In this document: positions 48,224-62,695 of the stretch, in pieces
Position numbering within the stretch: the stretch's first letter is position 1
Layout: each line of letters opens with the position of its first letter
Source: Rotaria sordida
Lineage: Eukaryota > Rotifera > Eurotatoria > Philodinida > Philodinidae
Assembly (NCBI GenBank): GCA_905250125.1
Contig: CAJNOL010000274.1
Span: 100,962-164,961, forward strand
Reading direction: 5' to 3'
DNA: 64,000 bases
Translations under genes and position numbers: made by a program
Notes under the pieces: generated by a model
Database searches by the model: none
The model's input: the letters and a program-made list of their open reading frames with translations, nothing else
Told to the model about the DNA's origin: nothing

Positions 48224-50916
48224 CTAAAGTTGATCATGGTCATCATGTGATGAAAAATAATACATCGGAGTATCTGTTGATTGTCCGCCAGCTGTACTAC
48301 CAATGCCGAAAAAGCTAGTTTGTGTATCCAATAAATTGGTTCTCTACAATGAGATGATAATAATAAAGGTTATGGATAATAAAACTTAAGAGAAAATTAT
48401 CGAAGAGAGTACTGTCATTTAGTGTTCGTCCATCCAGAAAAAAAATAGAGAACATGATCTACGAATGAGATATCTTCTATCGTTAATTGACTCATGAAAA
48501 TGCTATCATTTTAGAAAATGATGGAGAAAATGACAGGAAACGACATGCGTAACAAATCACTTTCTAATGGAAAACACGTATACATCGTTTAGTATCTCAT
48601 ACCAATGAAAGAAAAGAAACAATGAGAATAACATCTGTTTGACATTGAGAAAGAGAGTGAGAGATAAAGAAGATGAAAGTTTATCAATACGACAATCATG
48701 GATGACGTTTCTCAGAGAAAAAAGACATGAGAATATAACAATACAATGTTTATATATATCTTTTTTACGGATTACTGATGGGCATTAGTAATTAAGCACA
48801 TCGAGGTAAAAAAAAATATACGTTTAGATTTGTTCGTTGTCTGGTAATATAGAGAGTAATAGACTGTTGATAGAACTGATTCAGACCATTTTTCTTTCTT
48901 AGTGTTACATTGATTGATTTACGAAAAACACGTATAATCATTTAAGACGGATTTTGACAAAATACAGAACCGCAATATACGCAATACAGATGGATCAAAT
49001 GACATGTAGACTATGACTAACCCAATAAGTAGAAAAAGATGAATGATAGTGGAATAATAAAAAAATTATAGGATACATATAATATACATCTGGTTACGAT
49101 ATATTTATTTGTATAGATAAATATGAATATAATCGTATAATTATGACAAGAGTTTTTTAAAGTTATAAATATTGTTTTCTTTTTCTTCTCTTATTAAGTG
49201 TCAAAATGATCTATATCATCAACCATTGAAATATTAAATCAATTGAAATTTGAACAAAAAAAAGCCATATATATACATATATATATATACATATATAAAT
49301 TGTTTTCCAAAATATCTCTTTTCTTTTTATTAATTATTTCTATCTTTCATGAAACTCAATATCATGCATACGCGTGACAAAAATGAAAGAATAAAAATAA
49401 AACGAACAGAAAATTAAAGATGAAGCTATACAAAATACAAAATATGCCCACTCATTTATAAATCATCACGGCCAGCACCCGCGTCGAACAGGCGTGCACT
49501 CACCTGTCTTCCACCGCCTGGACCACCTCTTGATGATGGTTGATTAACTGCTGATGAAACACCCGATCCAGTTGTTGAACCAGGTCCACCACCACTTCCG
49601 ACACGTTTATAAAATTGCCATAATTGTTGTATTAATTCAGTGACAACTAAATCACTTGAATTATACGCAAGAAGTCTTAATATAAGTACACCATCATGTT
49701 GTAAATAACGATGTATAAATTCTTTTGCTGGCATTCGTCGTAGGTGTGCGTCACTTTGCATTAATTCAAGACGTTTTTTTATATAAGCATAACGTACACG
49801 ACCAAATGAACGAACAAACCATGCTAATAAATCGTACGTATTACATATAGTTAAAAAAGCAAGCCAAAACCAAATGAATAGAAATGCTTTTTCATTAAAT
49901 AGATTGATCGGTAGTACACACTAATATTAAGAAAAAAAAAAAGGCAATGAGAAAAAAATAAAATAAAATAAATATTTTTATCTTCTTTGTTTTTTTTTCT
50001 TTCGATTCTTACCTGTACGGTATGAACATGAACATTTTGTATATTTCTAACAGCAAATTCGCATATAGTAACACGTGGAAAATAAATTGATTCAGCAAGT
50101 TCTTCTCCATTTAAAATTTTTTTTATTAAATCAACTCCATATGATGCAAAATTATGACCCAAAAAGATATTCAATAAAAATAATTGTCCAACAGAATTGA
50201 CAATAAATAAAATTTTTGTAACGAAAAAAAGTATTAACAAATATGAACCCATACGACGTCCGGGTACACAAAGAATAAATGCTAGAAAACGACGTATAAA
50301 GTCAAAACGTTTTCGTTTTCGTTTACGCATATAAACATATTGATCTATAGATCGAGTTAAATAAGTTATAATTTTATTACGATCTTCAAAACGATCGGCT
50401 GTTTGATAATTTAATGCTGCATCGACTAGATTAACTATATTAATGCCTGATTTAGCTGATAAGGAACGCCACAACATTCGTGGCAAATAGAATAGGACAG
50501 CTTGGAAAAGTAATATAAATGGAGTCCACTGGTAATACTGTAATTTAAATAAAAAATAAAACAAAAAATATATTTTAAAGTTTTAAATTTCTTTTCTTCT
50601 TCTTACTAATTACCTTAACAACACGAGTTTTTTTCTTATTTTCGTCTAAGGGTAATGTTTCAGCTGTTGCAACATAATATGTATTCGATACCCAACATAT
50701 ATTATTTGAATAGACTTCGTATGAACGTGTAAAATGTCCAGGTACCCAACACGCAATATGATCTGATGAAAATTGTTTATTTGAAACAATAATCGAAAAT
50801 ATGACTAGAATAATAACTGTATATTTATAGTTTAAACGATCGACTGTAGATGTATCACTACGATGTGGTCCGAGAACCGAAAAAGGTAAACGTGATACAG
50901 TAGCAAATAAGTCCAT
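48224..50916 (-). CDS. inx: Innexin gap-junction channel protein
   Basis: Exons 50614-50916, 50013-50537, 49504-49920 and 48224-48343: 1365 nt, 454 aa. If the third exon is not spliced at 49503 it runs on to a stop at 49456 (430 aa). Innexin hallmarks: an N-terminal span (about 32-49), extracellular-loop cysteines at 56 and 74 (ACWVPGHF and NICWVS), YYQW at 102-105 opening the second span, cysteines at 260 and 277 in the second loop, and the family motif LPINLFNEKAFLFIWFW. Four membrane spans in all. Innexins form intercellular channels and hemichannels in invertebrates. The donor CAG/gtgagt at 49503 is strong, and the distal exon keeps frame and ends in an acidic tail (SSHDDHDQL). The C-terminus before it is Gly/Ser-rich. 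Confidence 0.95.
48344..49503. other. Innexin terminal intron
   Basis: A 1.16-kb intron in the longer isoform, or 3' UTR of the shorter one. It has a TA-rich microsatellite near 49268-49300 and is otherwise AT-rich with nothing recognised. No inverted-repeat element was seen. Confidence 0.5.
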
Positions 50917-51521
50917 GATAGTTTTCTTTAATCAACAACCTAATTAAACAATGACAACGTTTGGATGCCATGCGTTGGTGACATGAACATAATATTGACA
51001 TCGACGCAACAAAAGAACGAAAATTAAATGAATTTGAACAAAAATAGTTATATTAATAATTTATATAAATAATAATTAATGATCATTTCGAATTGTCTCG
51101 ATTTATTAGCTGTGTGTAGACAAAAACCTAGATGAAAAGAAACAAAAAAAAAAGGAATAGTCAATTGACAAATATGTTGGTCTATCATTTAAGAGAATGA
51201 TTATATTGGACAATCTTTAGCTATGGTAAGAAAAAAAAGATAGTTATGGGCACCACTCGTCTTTTCTCTCTGTCTCTATCTCTCTCTCTATTCCTTGTTC
51301 TCTTCCTCTCCCTTTCTTCTCTTCATTATCTCTCATTTATATACAACAAAAATCTTCCGTTGCCGTTCCTAAACCCTCTCCTATGATGCTCTCACAACCT
51401 ATGATAAAAGAAAAAAAAATTATAACAACGTCAATGAAATGAAGAGGATGACGACGACACGGTGATTACACTACATCCGTTTCCGATTCTACCAACGGAC
51501 GATCGGACAGTGCAGGCATTT

Positions 51522-51552
<31 letters not shown>

Positions 51553-54500
51553 TCACTTTACTATATTGATGACTGGACTTCCGAGAAGAGAAAGAAGGGA
51601 AACTGATGATGGAATAATTGATTACAGCTGTATATAAAGCGAGAGAGAGACATTTCTAGTTTCTGTCTCATCAAACAAATAATGCTCGATTGATACTACT
51701 CAATAGGAACAAAAACGAGCATGAGTTTTTGCGGTACCACCCTCTTTCTCTTGTCTATATGCTGACGTACACAACATGTTGTTTGATGAGATACACACTA
51801 AGAGAGTTCTCCAAATAATGCCACTTAATACTTCTCTTTTTCTTTTTCTCTCTTCTCGCTCTTCTGGAAAAGTCATTTGTCATCATCATAATCATTGAGA
51901 AGAACTTCACCCTGTCCATTTAATACAATGAAATGTGAATATTTTGTCTTTGTATACACATTACCTGAGAGAGAAAACTGATGGTTGCATTATCATCATG
52001 GCTTTTGTCTTGCTTTTATCTATCTCTCATTCCTATCTCTCTCTCTCTCTCTCTCTCAATGCGTATCCTCCGTGGACGAGCGCTTGGTTCCGGTCTCTCG
52101 AGTTGATTATCCAAATATTATCCTATACTCACTGCACTACTATTGCTGTTGCCATCTTCCATCATCATCGTCTTTGCCGTTGTTGATAATGGCGGAAAGC
52201 AGTTTTTTCCCGCGAGCAAAAGAATCGAAATGATTTTGAATCGTCAGGGCACATAGTTAACTAGAACTTCTGTATGATGGTGTGCATCGATTGCGGTTTT
52301 TCTTCTCTTATACAACAACAATGACGAACGGAAAGAAACGATTAACGGCGATGGAAAGAGAGCGAGAAAGGAAGATAGAGGGAAAAAAATCAACGAAGAC
52401 TTGTGCGAATATAGAGAGGAAGAGAAAAGAAAATGGCTATGGTGATTAAGATCAAGGACATTGAAGAATAGTAGGTTTAATGATTCAACACAAGAACACA
52501 TTAAAGAATTTTGTTAGTTGTTTAATATTGGTCGAATACATATGGTAAAAGGCAAAAAAAATATACATACCATTTAACATTTATCATTGTAAGTGAGAAT
52601 TGTCTGCTGATTTCATCATATACTAATTTATAATATGATGTATTTGTATATTAATTTTCAACTGTATAGATGATATCTGACGATTATCTAAAATGACAAT
52701 AACAACAACAACAAACGACTAACTAGAAGAAAGAAATAGTTCGAAACAATGAACATATGTGTTGATCTGACAGAGTATATAATAGAGAGACAAACATTGC
52801 CAGAAAGAATATGTCGATGATTTAGAAATGAATAGCATCTCAAATGCAAAATGATTGCCTTCATATGTAATGCTCAACAAATGGAAGAGTGTTTTTACTA
52901 ATAAAACTAATCATAGTATGATGAGGCCTAAAAAAAAAGAAAGAGACTCAATGAATCTTCTGAATGATGTAATATATATCAATGTAAGATGATTTTTTTC
53001 TGGTTTCCTCTTCTATTTCGTCTTCATCTCGATCTTCTCCACTTTTATAATAATTAAGCACTGTATAAAGAACAAGGATTAAATGATAGATTCTGACATA
53101 TACATAAATCTAAATGATTTTGAACTAACAATGACAATAATATCATACTGATATGAAAGAAAAACATTCACGACTAGAATTACATCCACTCCAACAATTT
53201 CGATAGTAAACATGGTTTCCGTCTATAATACAAGTGTAAATATAAGAAAGGAAAAAAGTGTAGAATGCATTTTTACTATCAACGTTATTTTCTTTAGTTA
53301 TAATAACAATCATAAATAATAACTAAAACTCGAACGTTTTCTCTTCCTCGCATTACCTATTTCTCTTGTTCACATTGATGTCGCTCAAGTGGTTTACCTG
53401 TAAATTGCTCATGCACACTCAATGACAGAGAGAAAGAGAGAAAGAAAATGATATATATTTTTTTTTTGAAGACGACTATGATTATCACACCATTTTTTTC
53501 CTTTTCCTGTGTAATTGAACGAATATAAATGAGAATAGTAAAATAGACAGTAGTAACATTAACAGTCAATACAACTGTTATAATGAACAAAGAGACAAAA
53601 TAATCCAATTCTGTTTGTTTTTTTACATAAAAGTTTTCCTTTATTCGTACAGTAATCTTAGTAGTAAAACAGGAAGTGAACATCCCGTTGTCATCTCTCT
53701 ACATGTCATTTGAATTATATACTTGCAGTTTGCGTGATGTCATTGTGATTGTATGTGTAGAAGAAACTTTTTCTATCTAACATTACAGGAAAACAAGTAG
53801 TTGATCATCTCGCCAACGAGATAAAAAAGAGAAGAAATGCGCATCAATGCTTAAACAGATCCGCCCCTTATTTGTTTCACTTTGAGAAAAGAGGCAAGAG
53901 AAATGCGTAAGGGAAAAAAACATATAATAACTGTGAGAATTTCATGTTGATTGTATTATTTTCACTATCACTATCACTATTACTATCAATGAACTGTAAT
54001 GCATGTTGTAAAAGCAGTAAGAGTTTCACATTATTAAATGATAACTACTATCCTCAGTCTACTATACACAGTAAAATCCATTGAGAATAGCTGTCGTCAT
54101 TTGGTCGTTTTTTTTTTGAGAGCAAGGCGAATAGTGAGAAAAACTATAACAAATAACTGTAGTCGTTAATTTACAAAACAGAAGAAGAGAAAAATCTGAT
54201 CTTTCTCGCTCTTTCTCTCTCTCTCTCTCTCTCTCTGATCACTCACACATATGCATATATACGAGTACTAAAGAGATCGTAGTTCTATCTCAAGAGCGTT
54301 ATCAAGCCCGGCAGCTAAAGAAATAAAAAGAGATATGATCAAATATTGTGGAAGACGAGAAGTTTACAAGTACAAAATGTAATCAACTATTAAAAAAATT
54401 TTTTTCTCAATAGTTATTTCTTCTCTAAATACAATGAAATTTGATTGGTGACATTGATAAGAACAATACAATTTGAATTTAGAACAAATATTTCAAGAAA

Positions 54501-57433
54501 AGAAAAGAAACAAAATAATACTATTCTTGATAATAAATTTCCCAATAAGAAAGGAAAAAAAAAGACGATTGTTTTTCTTCTTTATTTCTTAGAACAATAC
54601 ATAAACTAAAGATGATTGACACTTTCTAATAATCCCAAACGATGATAAAACTGACAGACGATGATACTCAATATTCCCAGACGGACAACTATCAATATCA
54701 AGGCAAACTGACTATAAATGTCGACTTATATTGACACAACGTGCATATACACAGTATCATGTCTATTTTAGTTATCATCATCAGATGTCGCTTGTGCTTG
54801 GAATTATATCTTAAACTATCATCAAGCCATACCATCATCTTCATCATAACAAGAGATATTTACCCATTAAGAAGAACTATTGACTATAATCTTGCAATAT
54901 ATATATATATATATATTGGAAAATTGCGTGTGTGCATAGACCTATTCTTTTTGCATGGTGTATATTTATAAAAATATTGCTACTATAATATTAATTAAAG
55001 TTAATTCTACTCCACCTATTTAATTAATATATATTGAGCGTTTTTTTTTCGATTATTACACGAACAAAAATGATCGATCAACTCTGTATCGATTTCTTGA
55101 ACTAACATCATTCATGATTTTGTTTGTAGGCATATCAATCTTTCTCATTCAATCATATATATATATATATATATACATAATTCATCCCATGATGAAAATG
55201 ATGGCATAACTGCTATGGTCTATCCCTAGAGACGATTCTACTAGTAGTTCATCATCAATGAACATTGATAGAACAAGAGTGAATAAGAGAAAGTCAAATA
55301 TTTGTTAGGAATAAATATGAACACAGATGGGATGGAAGAATATTTCTTTTTTTTTTTATCACGTACATTTAGTTACGTAGAATATATTGATGCTAGTGAA
55401 CACATAGCAATCAACTGAACATCATTGGCCAGTGTTGTGCACATACGCATGACAGACATAAGTAGCATGTCAGTTGTGGCACGCAGTAGGCCAAAAGTGA
55501 CATGCGACTTGTTGTCATCATCGCTTCATCACCAACATGACAGATGAGTGTATATATGTATATATATATACATATATAGGAAGATAAAGCAAATGAAAAA
55601 CGAATAAAAACATCAACAGCTATATTTCCAATAAAATCACAAATAAAATAAAAGCGATAGATTTTTTTCAGTTATGATTGATTGTTAATAGGAAAAAGTT
55701 ATTTTTGAATATATATATATATATTTTTTTCTTCTTTTCCTTCTTTTTTTCTTATCTTTATCTTGTCTATAGTTGTTATCTTATTTCGGTTGCTCTTATT
55801 GCTAGTGATTAGATCTTAATGAAAGGAAATGACAAGTTCCGACTTTGCTTGTGCACACTACTTTCTTTTTACATACATAACTATGCACGCATGTATGCAT
55901 GCAAAAATCGATTATGCATCAAAAACTGGACTCAAATGGTTATAGCAACAAAGAATACAGAAAAACGAATGAAATGAAATTCATAAACAAGATAATTAAA
56001 CGACCTACCTTACTGAATAATCAGCTAGCATGTAAGATTGTCTTGCAATTACTATACACGCACCGTCAAAACCGTAGTAATTGTGTTTGTAATAACAAGA
56101 ATATCGATTTTTGATTGACAGCACTGTGAAGAAAAATGTAGAAGAAGAAAAAAAAAAGATAACCAAGAAGAAAAAGAAGAATATTGTGAGATGACATGAT
56201 GAGGATCAGAAAATCATTTTTTTTCTGTTCCTCTTTGGTAAAGTTCAACGGTACCAACCATAGATAGTTCGTACGACATGAAGCTTGTATTGGTGCAAGC
56301 AAAGAGAAGAGAAAGAAAAATGACAAGGTGTTTTCTTTCGGTCTTTACATACATACATTCCTATGCTTCGGTTTGTTCCAGAACATGCATATCAACAACA
56401 ACAACAAATAGCGATAAAGTTTGTGTATATGTCAATATGGGTAGAGAAAGAAAAACTACTGTAGAGCGTGTGAATAGCAGTAACGACACTATTCTTTGCT
56501 TTTGCTTTCTTATATCATACTAAACTACCGACATTCTACTAATATGGAAGATAGATAACCGCTGTTATTACTATTATTACGTATACTGTGGTTTTCTTTC
56601 TTCATCATATGTACGTATCCTATTGAATTCACAATATGTGTGCACACTATTTATTTCATACGGACATAAAACTCACGTCGAACAATAAAATACATGAGTT
56701 ATTGTTGCTTTCATTTTTAACATTCTTTCGATATCAACTTAAATATGATGGTAATTCCTTTTTTTTCTTTCTCGGCCTTATTTTAAAGAATATATTCTTA
56801 TTATTGTTGATTTGAACTTATATTTTGTACATAATATACTACTGTTATGAAGCACAACTAATCGAAAGTCATTAACAAAAGACGAGAGAGAGAGAGAGAA
56901 ACAAAGTCAAAACGCATCGATTAAGCTAAAGAGAGTGTGAGGATTCTGCTTACTCGCCGTTCTCATTCCCGTATGTAAATAGAAATCAGTGGAAATGATT
57001 GTTTCCTAAAAAAAAAACGAGAAAAAGAAAGACGTAAGCAACACATAAGAGGGAAGGAAAAATGAAACGATAGAAAAGAAGAAACGATGAGAACTCAATG
57101 CTGTCTTCTGCATATCTGATTGGGTTCTATTACTTCTTCAAATCGGTTCTTTCTTTTTTTTTTTTATTCTTTGAACGATCAATAAATGAAAGTAATAATA
57201 GAGATAAAATGCAAAAAAAAAATCGAAGAAAGGGAAAAAATTCTGTCACATCTGTAAACAACATCCAAAAATATAGGATCATAATACAAACACAAGATGA
57301 CAATGAGAGTGGGGGAGGGAAAAAAAAAACTTGTTCAATATTTATGATCGATTATTCGAGTTCATTATTATTGCGTGTTTCTTGATAGATAAATTCTTGC
57401 GTGCTTAAACTGAATGTTTCACTATTAAGAAAT
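50917..57433. other. 6.5-kb spacer upstream of innexin, rich in CT/GA microsatellites
   Basis: No coding exon was recognised. The block 51240-52500 is less AT-rich, has scattered CpG and several (CT)n tracts (about 51522-51545, 52037-52058). More lie at about 54210-54236, and a (GA)n near 56885-56900. TA repeats with palindromic character occur near 54895, 55160 and 55555. The style resembles the candidate alternative promoter region of ftz-f1, so this may be the innexin promoter and 5' UTR exons. A TATA-like 'gtatataaag' is at about 51631 on the + strand. All frames reported here are low-complexity. Confidence 0.4.
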
Positions 57434-60400
57434 CTAAACAAAAAAAAACAGGAAGATCATTGCATATACGTATACATGCCTAGCAACTAATTTGATCTCA
57501 TACGCTTCATCTTGGTCGGCTATTGGCATGTTAGTCGCTTGTTGTGTAAGCCGAGATTTAATTCGATCTTCTTTCAATCTTGGCATAATACTACAAGTAG
57601 GAGACCATGAACCATAATTATTACCTTTATAATAATCATGAAATGTTCGTGCTAAATTTCGTCCAAGTTGTCGATCTATAAATAACATATTAAAATAGCA
57701 AAAAAAAAATCTTTCTATATAGGATTTAAGTATTAATTTTATTTCTTCTTATATTAAGTATCTTTAATCCATTTTGTATCCTTAAGAAAACCTAATTTTA
57801 AAAGAAAATTAAATTTCAAAGCTAATTCTATTAGAATCTATCAAGTTATTTTTCTTTTTATAGCAAAGAAAAAGCAATAAATTATATAAATTGTTTAAAA
57901 TAAGTTTTGATTTCCTCAAGCAATATTATTTTCTTACATGTTTTCATACTATTAAGAGCTAATATTCACAGTACATGACCTTAAGAGCGTCTCGAGGTCA
58001 CCGAGATCTGAAAGATGCAGATCGATTCTCGTTGCGGGAGTTGGTGAGCAAAAACGACGAATAAAATTGTTTAGTTTCGCTGAAGAAAAATGAAAATTTT
58101 CTAAGATTGAAGAAGGATCATCTCCTCCTCCCAATCAAGACATCCCTGTATATACTAGATGTTGAAATCTACTCTATATGTGAATTTCAATTTTTTATAT
58201 ATGATTGTTACGGGAATATAATTGAAACCAAAATCACGATATTTTTTCAATCACTAGAGATAGAAAGAAAACCAAATTCTAGCCATTCGATCGTTTGCTT
58301 ACTATGAGTAACTTTTAACTTGATGTTTATTACGCCTTCCGAGTGTATTATTTATCCATACTATTATGAATGAAAACAACAACTGTTCGATCTTGTTTTG
58401 TCTTTGACGATAAGTAACGCATAGAAACAATAATAAATACAAATGAAATATATGGAATTTTGTTTTTTTGAGAATTAAATTACGCTCTTTTCTTTTCTTT
58501 TCTTTTAACTAGATGAAACCACTGCAATGAAAGTTTTCAATATTGAAAAAATAAATCAAATAAGTTTTTTTTTATTATTCAAAGCATATTCAATAGTTCA
58601 TAAGGTAGGAAAAAATTTCAATCTATTACAACAAATCATAGAGTAAGTTGTAGAACATATATATATATATATGTACGATTGATTATTATTTTTCTTGGAA
58701 ACAATTATCATTTGTTAAACTTCCTTCAAACAGTATCATTTATGTAACATGACTAATAAAACATAAAAAATATTTAAACTTTATTCTTAGTGATTTTGAA
58801 ATTATTCGTCTCTATATAAGATGTCAGCAATTCGAAATTTGAGCGAAAGTTTTTTGACTTGTTTTTTTTTCTCATGGTTGAATAGAGCTTGTCGGGTTAC
58901 TTATAAGAATGTTGTCTTTGACATATTCAGATGATATTTTTGTAGTGAAGCTTAGGAAAATTAGATCAAAGAAATCAGAAAAATCTGTAGAAATTGAAAG
59001 ACATCAAAAACGTCGAGTCTCGGTAGCACAGATATTTATTCGAAATGGTTTTTTCTTTTTGATTTTACTCTTCATATGGTTGGGGAAAAATATTGTTTGA
59101 TTGTTAGAGAAAATCAACTTTTTCGATATGATAACAAAAAAACCCATAAATATGGATTTGTATTACGCACACCCACTCAATACTCATAACTAATTTTCAT
59201 CTAATTTTAGCTCTTATACACCTTGAGTGTTATTTTTGAATACTCTAAACTGTACTTCTCCTCAGGATGAAATTTGACGAAAATTTGTTTTGAATATTGA
59301 ATATACTATTCGATGCAGATTTTTGTGCTGATTTTTTGAGTATGATATTCATTTCATTTCGGAACTGAAGTTCTGATCGTCAAAATCTTAGAATACAAAA
59401 CCATATTTGTTGGTTCTTTTTGTTATCATATAGGAAAAATTGATTTTCTCAACCATTAAACAATATGTTTCGAAAAGCATGTATAATTTTTTTCTTAACT
59501 AGATGCTGAGTAAAATGCAAAGAAAAAGTATTTGGATACATATTGAGACTACCGAAGCTTACTATTTTAAAACATTCCTATAGGGTAGCTGGACGAATGC
59601 TATTCAATCATGATGTAAAAAAACGTCAAAAAATTTGTTTGCTCAAATTTCGAATTATTGACACTTTAAGAATGATAGGTAGAAAGTTAAAACTCTCGTA
59701 TAGAGTATATCTCTAAATCATATATTGTGAATATCAACCTTCAATAATAGCACAATATATAAAAAAAGAACTTATTTTATATCCATTTATGATGTAATTA
59801 AAATTTCTACTTATATTTAAATTTATGAGTTCTCTTACAAGAAGAAAAAAAAAGTCAATCTTTACACTATTAAATATAAATGAAAATCAAATAGTTTTAC
59901 AAGAAAGAAAATTAATTAGTAAATTTTGTAACTTACATAAGTCTTCTGTATAAGGTATCGCTTGAGAATTAGCTGATGTTTGATATGAAAAAAACGAGAC
60001 TTCTAATGTATAACAATGTGTACTGTCTTGTAAACAACCCCCAAGTGTTCTTTAAAGAAATAAAAAAAAAGAAGAAAAATATAAATAAAATAAAATATTC
60101 ATATGAAGTACAATCAATTTACCGTCTTCCTGTTCCAGCTTTTAATGCATCACGATTAAATGTTGTATTATTAATTGAAAAATCTTCTGCATTACGAGAT
60201 AATAAACGTGGAAAAACACCATGTTTTTCAAAACGATTAGCATCATCATAAACATTTCCATACATAAAACCATTCATCATGGTTGAATGTGCATGAATAT
60301 CAATAAAAAAATCAAGTTCAAAATCCTAAAAAAAGTAAAAAAAAAAGAAAAGAATTCTAAATAGATTTTTATTGTGTCACGGGAAAAAAAAACCAAGAAT

Positions 60401-62662
60401 AATAACAAACCATATCTTCATTTAACTTCATAATATGTGTTTTTATGCCATAGATTTCTGGATGTGCCCAAATCGATGGCTCATTCCAAACACGATTAAG
60501 ATCAAAACCAAGTAATGAACATCTAATTCAAATTTATTAAACATTAATTTTTAATAAATAGTAAATAGCGAAAGAAAAAAATAACTAACCTTTGATTACC
60601 AAGAAAAACTCCATCAGGATTAAGCATAGGAACAATATAAAACACAATATTCTCACGAAGTAATTGTGCAATTCGATCATCACTTATTATAAATTCAATA
60701 AAACCTTGACAAACATATGATGATGGTGTTTCACCGGGATGTACACGGGCTGTAACAATTACAACTTTTTTTCGTCGTCCTTTGACTAATAATGATGGAT
60801 TAGCAACTGTTAATAGATCAAGTCGACGTTTTTGCTATAATGAAAATTAAAAAAAGAATGAAAGTGTTTATTTTATTCATTTGTAGAACTCATTTATGTA
60901 TGTTTTTCTTTTTAAGAAAAATAGTGAATGAAAGTTTTAAGCCGAAGTTTGTCGACTTCTCTTCTTCTATTGTGTTAATAATTATGATTAAAGAGAGTGA
61001 TAATCGATCGAAAATTTCTCAACTGTGTTCAGTTCAAAAAATGTTTTAGACTGATAAAAATCAGTCGGTTTATTAGATAATCGTTAATTAATTAAAAGGA
61101 ATAACTTCTAAAAACTCTTTTTTTTTTTTATTCTAGTCTTTTACAAGCATTCAAGAAGAAGTATTATGTTACACTCGTTTATATCTGTAGAATTTTCCAA
61201 AGATCAAAATGTGATGTTTCTCTAACGCAAGAAAAAAGAATCATTTACTTAACACCTGGTTATCAAATCTAAATCTTAAATTTTTTCATTCAGATTTCAC
61301 CAAAAAAAGTCTAATGTTTCTCGTCAAACGACGGTTCAAACTTAAATCTCGTCTCACACAAAATATTAATAGAAAAGTTTAGCTTAAGTATATCTGATTA
61401 TTTTGATATGAACATTTAAACTAATTTTCAATATATTTTATCAGTGAAAAATAGTCTATCTAAGTAATTCTTTTTTCAACTGATGAAGATCAGATACTAT
61501 TTCAATACATCCGAATCTATTACAACTCTAAATTACAAGTTAAGTGTTTAATGGTAATAACAAAAGCAAAACTGATAGATCCATTTAGATGTTATTTGTG
61601 GTTTTTCCATTCATCAGTTTTTATGAGTTCCACAATTAAGGTTCGAACGAGACTGCATTGAGAAATATTGTAAAAATAAAAAATTTACCACACTATAAAC
61701 TAATGGTCGACGTTGAACATAATCTAATTGACGTTGTTCAATATTATCAAGATAATTTTGAAGTTTTGTATATGTATATGGAAATGAATATGCAAATTGA
61801 TAAACATCATCTTCGCGATCAAAACAAAATGCAAATGACATAACATAATTTTTTCTATGATCAGGCGAACGATAATAGAATACATTTCTTGCTGGTAAAC
61901 GTTGCCTTTAAATATGAAATAATAATAATAATTATTTTTTTTTATTTTTAGTTTAAAAACATTCTATTTACCATCGTTTACGACTAGTCGATTTAACTAA
62001 TGGTGTCATACCATCACGATATAAAGATTTAGCTTTGGAAAAATTAACAATATGAAAGATAACTCTCTATAAAATAAAACGAAACAACAATATAAATTCA
62101 TGTTCGTTTGATTTACATCAATTTCACAGAATTGAAAAAAAAAACAAGACTGTTTGTTTGAAAAAGACATTCTTAAGGAAAAAAAAAAAACTTTGCTGCC
62201 ATCAAATGATAATCAATTCGAATTTTTTAATAAAAACTCGAATTTATAATAATTATTTAATTTATTTTCTAGATACTAACTTGATCAGCTTTGACATTTT
62301 CAACAGTAAATGAAAACCAACATCGAAAACGTGGACAACATGTATCAGGTCGAATAAATAAATCATATTCATAATCATTTACATAATCAATTCGACCCAA
62401 ATTACCTATTAATAACGTTTATTTTATGAGATATTATCAAAAGAGAAAAAGCATTTATATAAAAACATACCACATTCAAACGAAGCATCAAATATTAAAT
62501 GACCTTTTTTTGGTTTTCCTTCATAATTTGGTGGAACAATTGCTACTCGTTGTACATTTCCAATTAAATGCTCATTAGTAACATCGGATTCGCTATCTAT
62601 TTAAAAAACCTTCTACTAATACAAAAAAAGAAAAACTTAAAAACATTAAACCTGAATTATTG

Positions 62663-62695
<33 letters not shown>

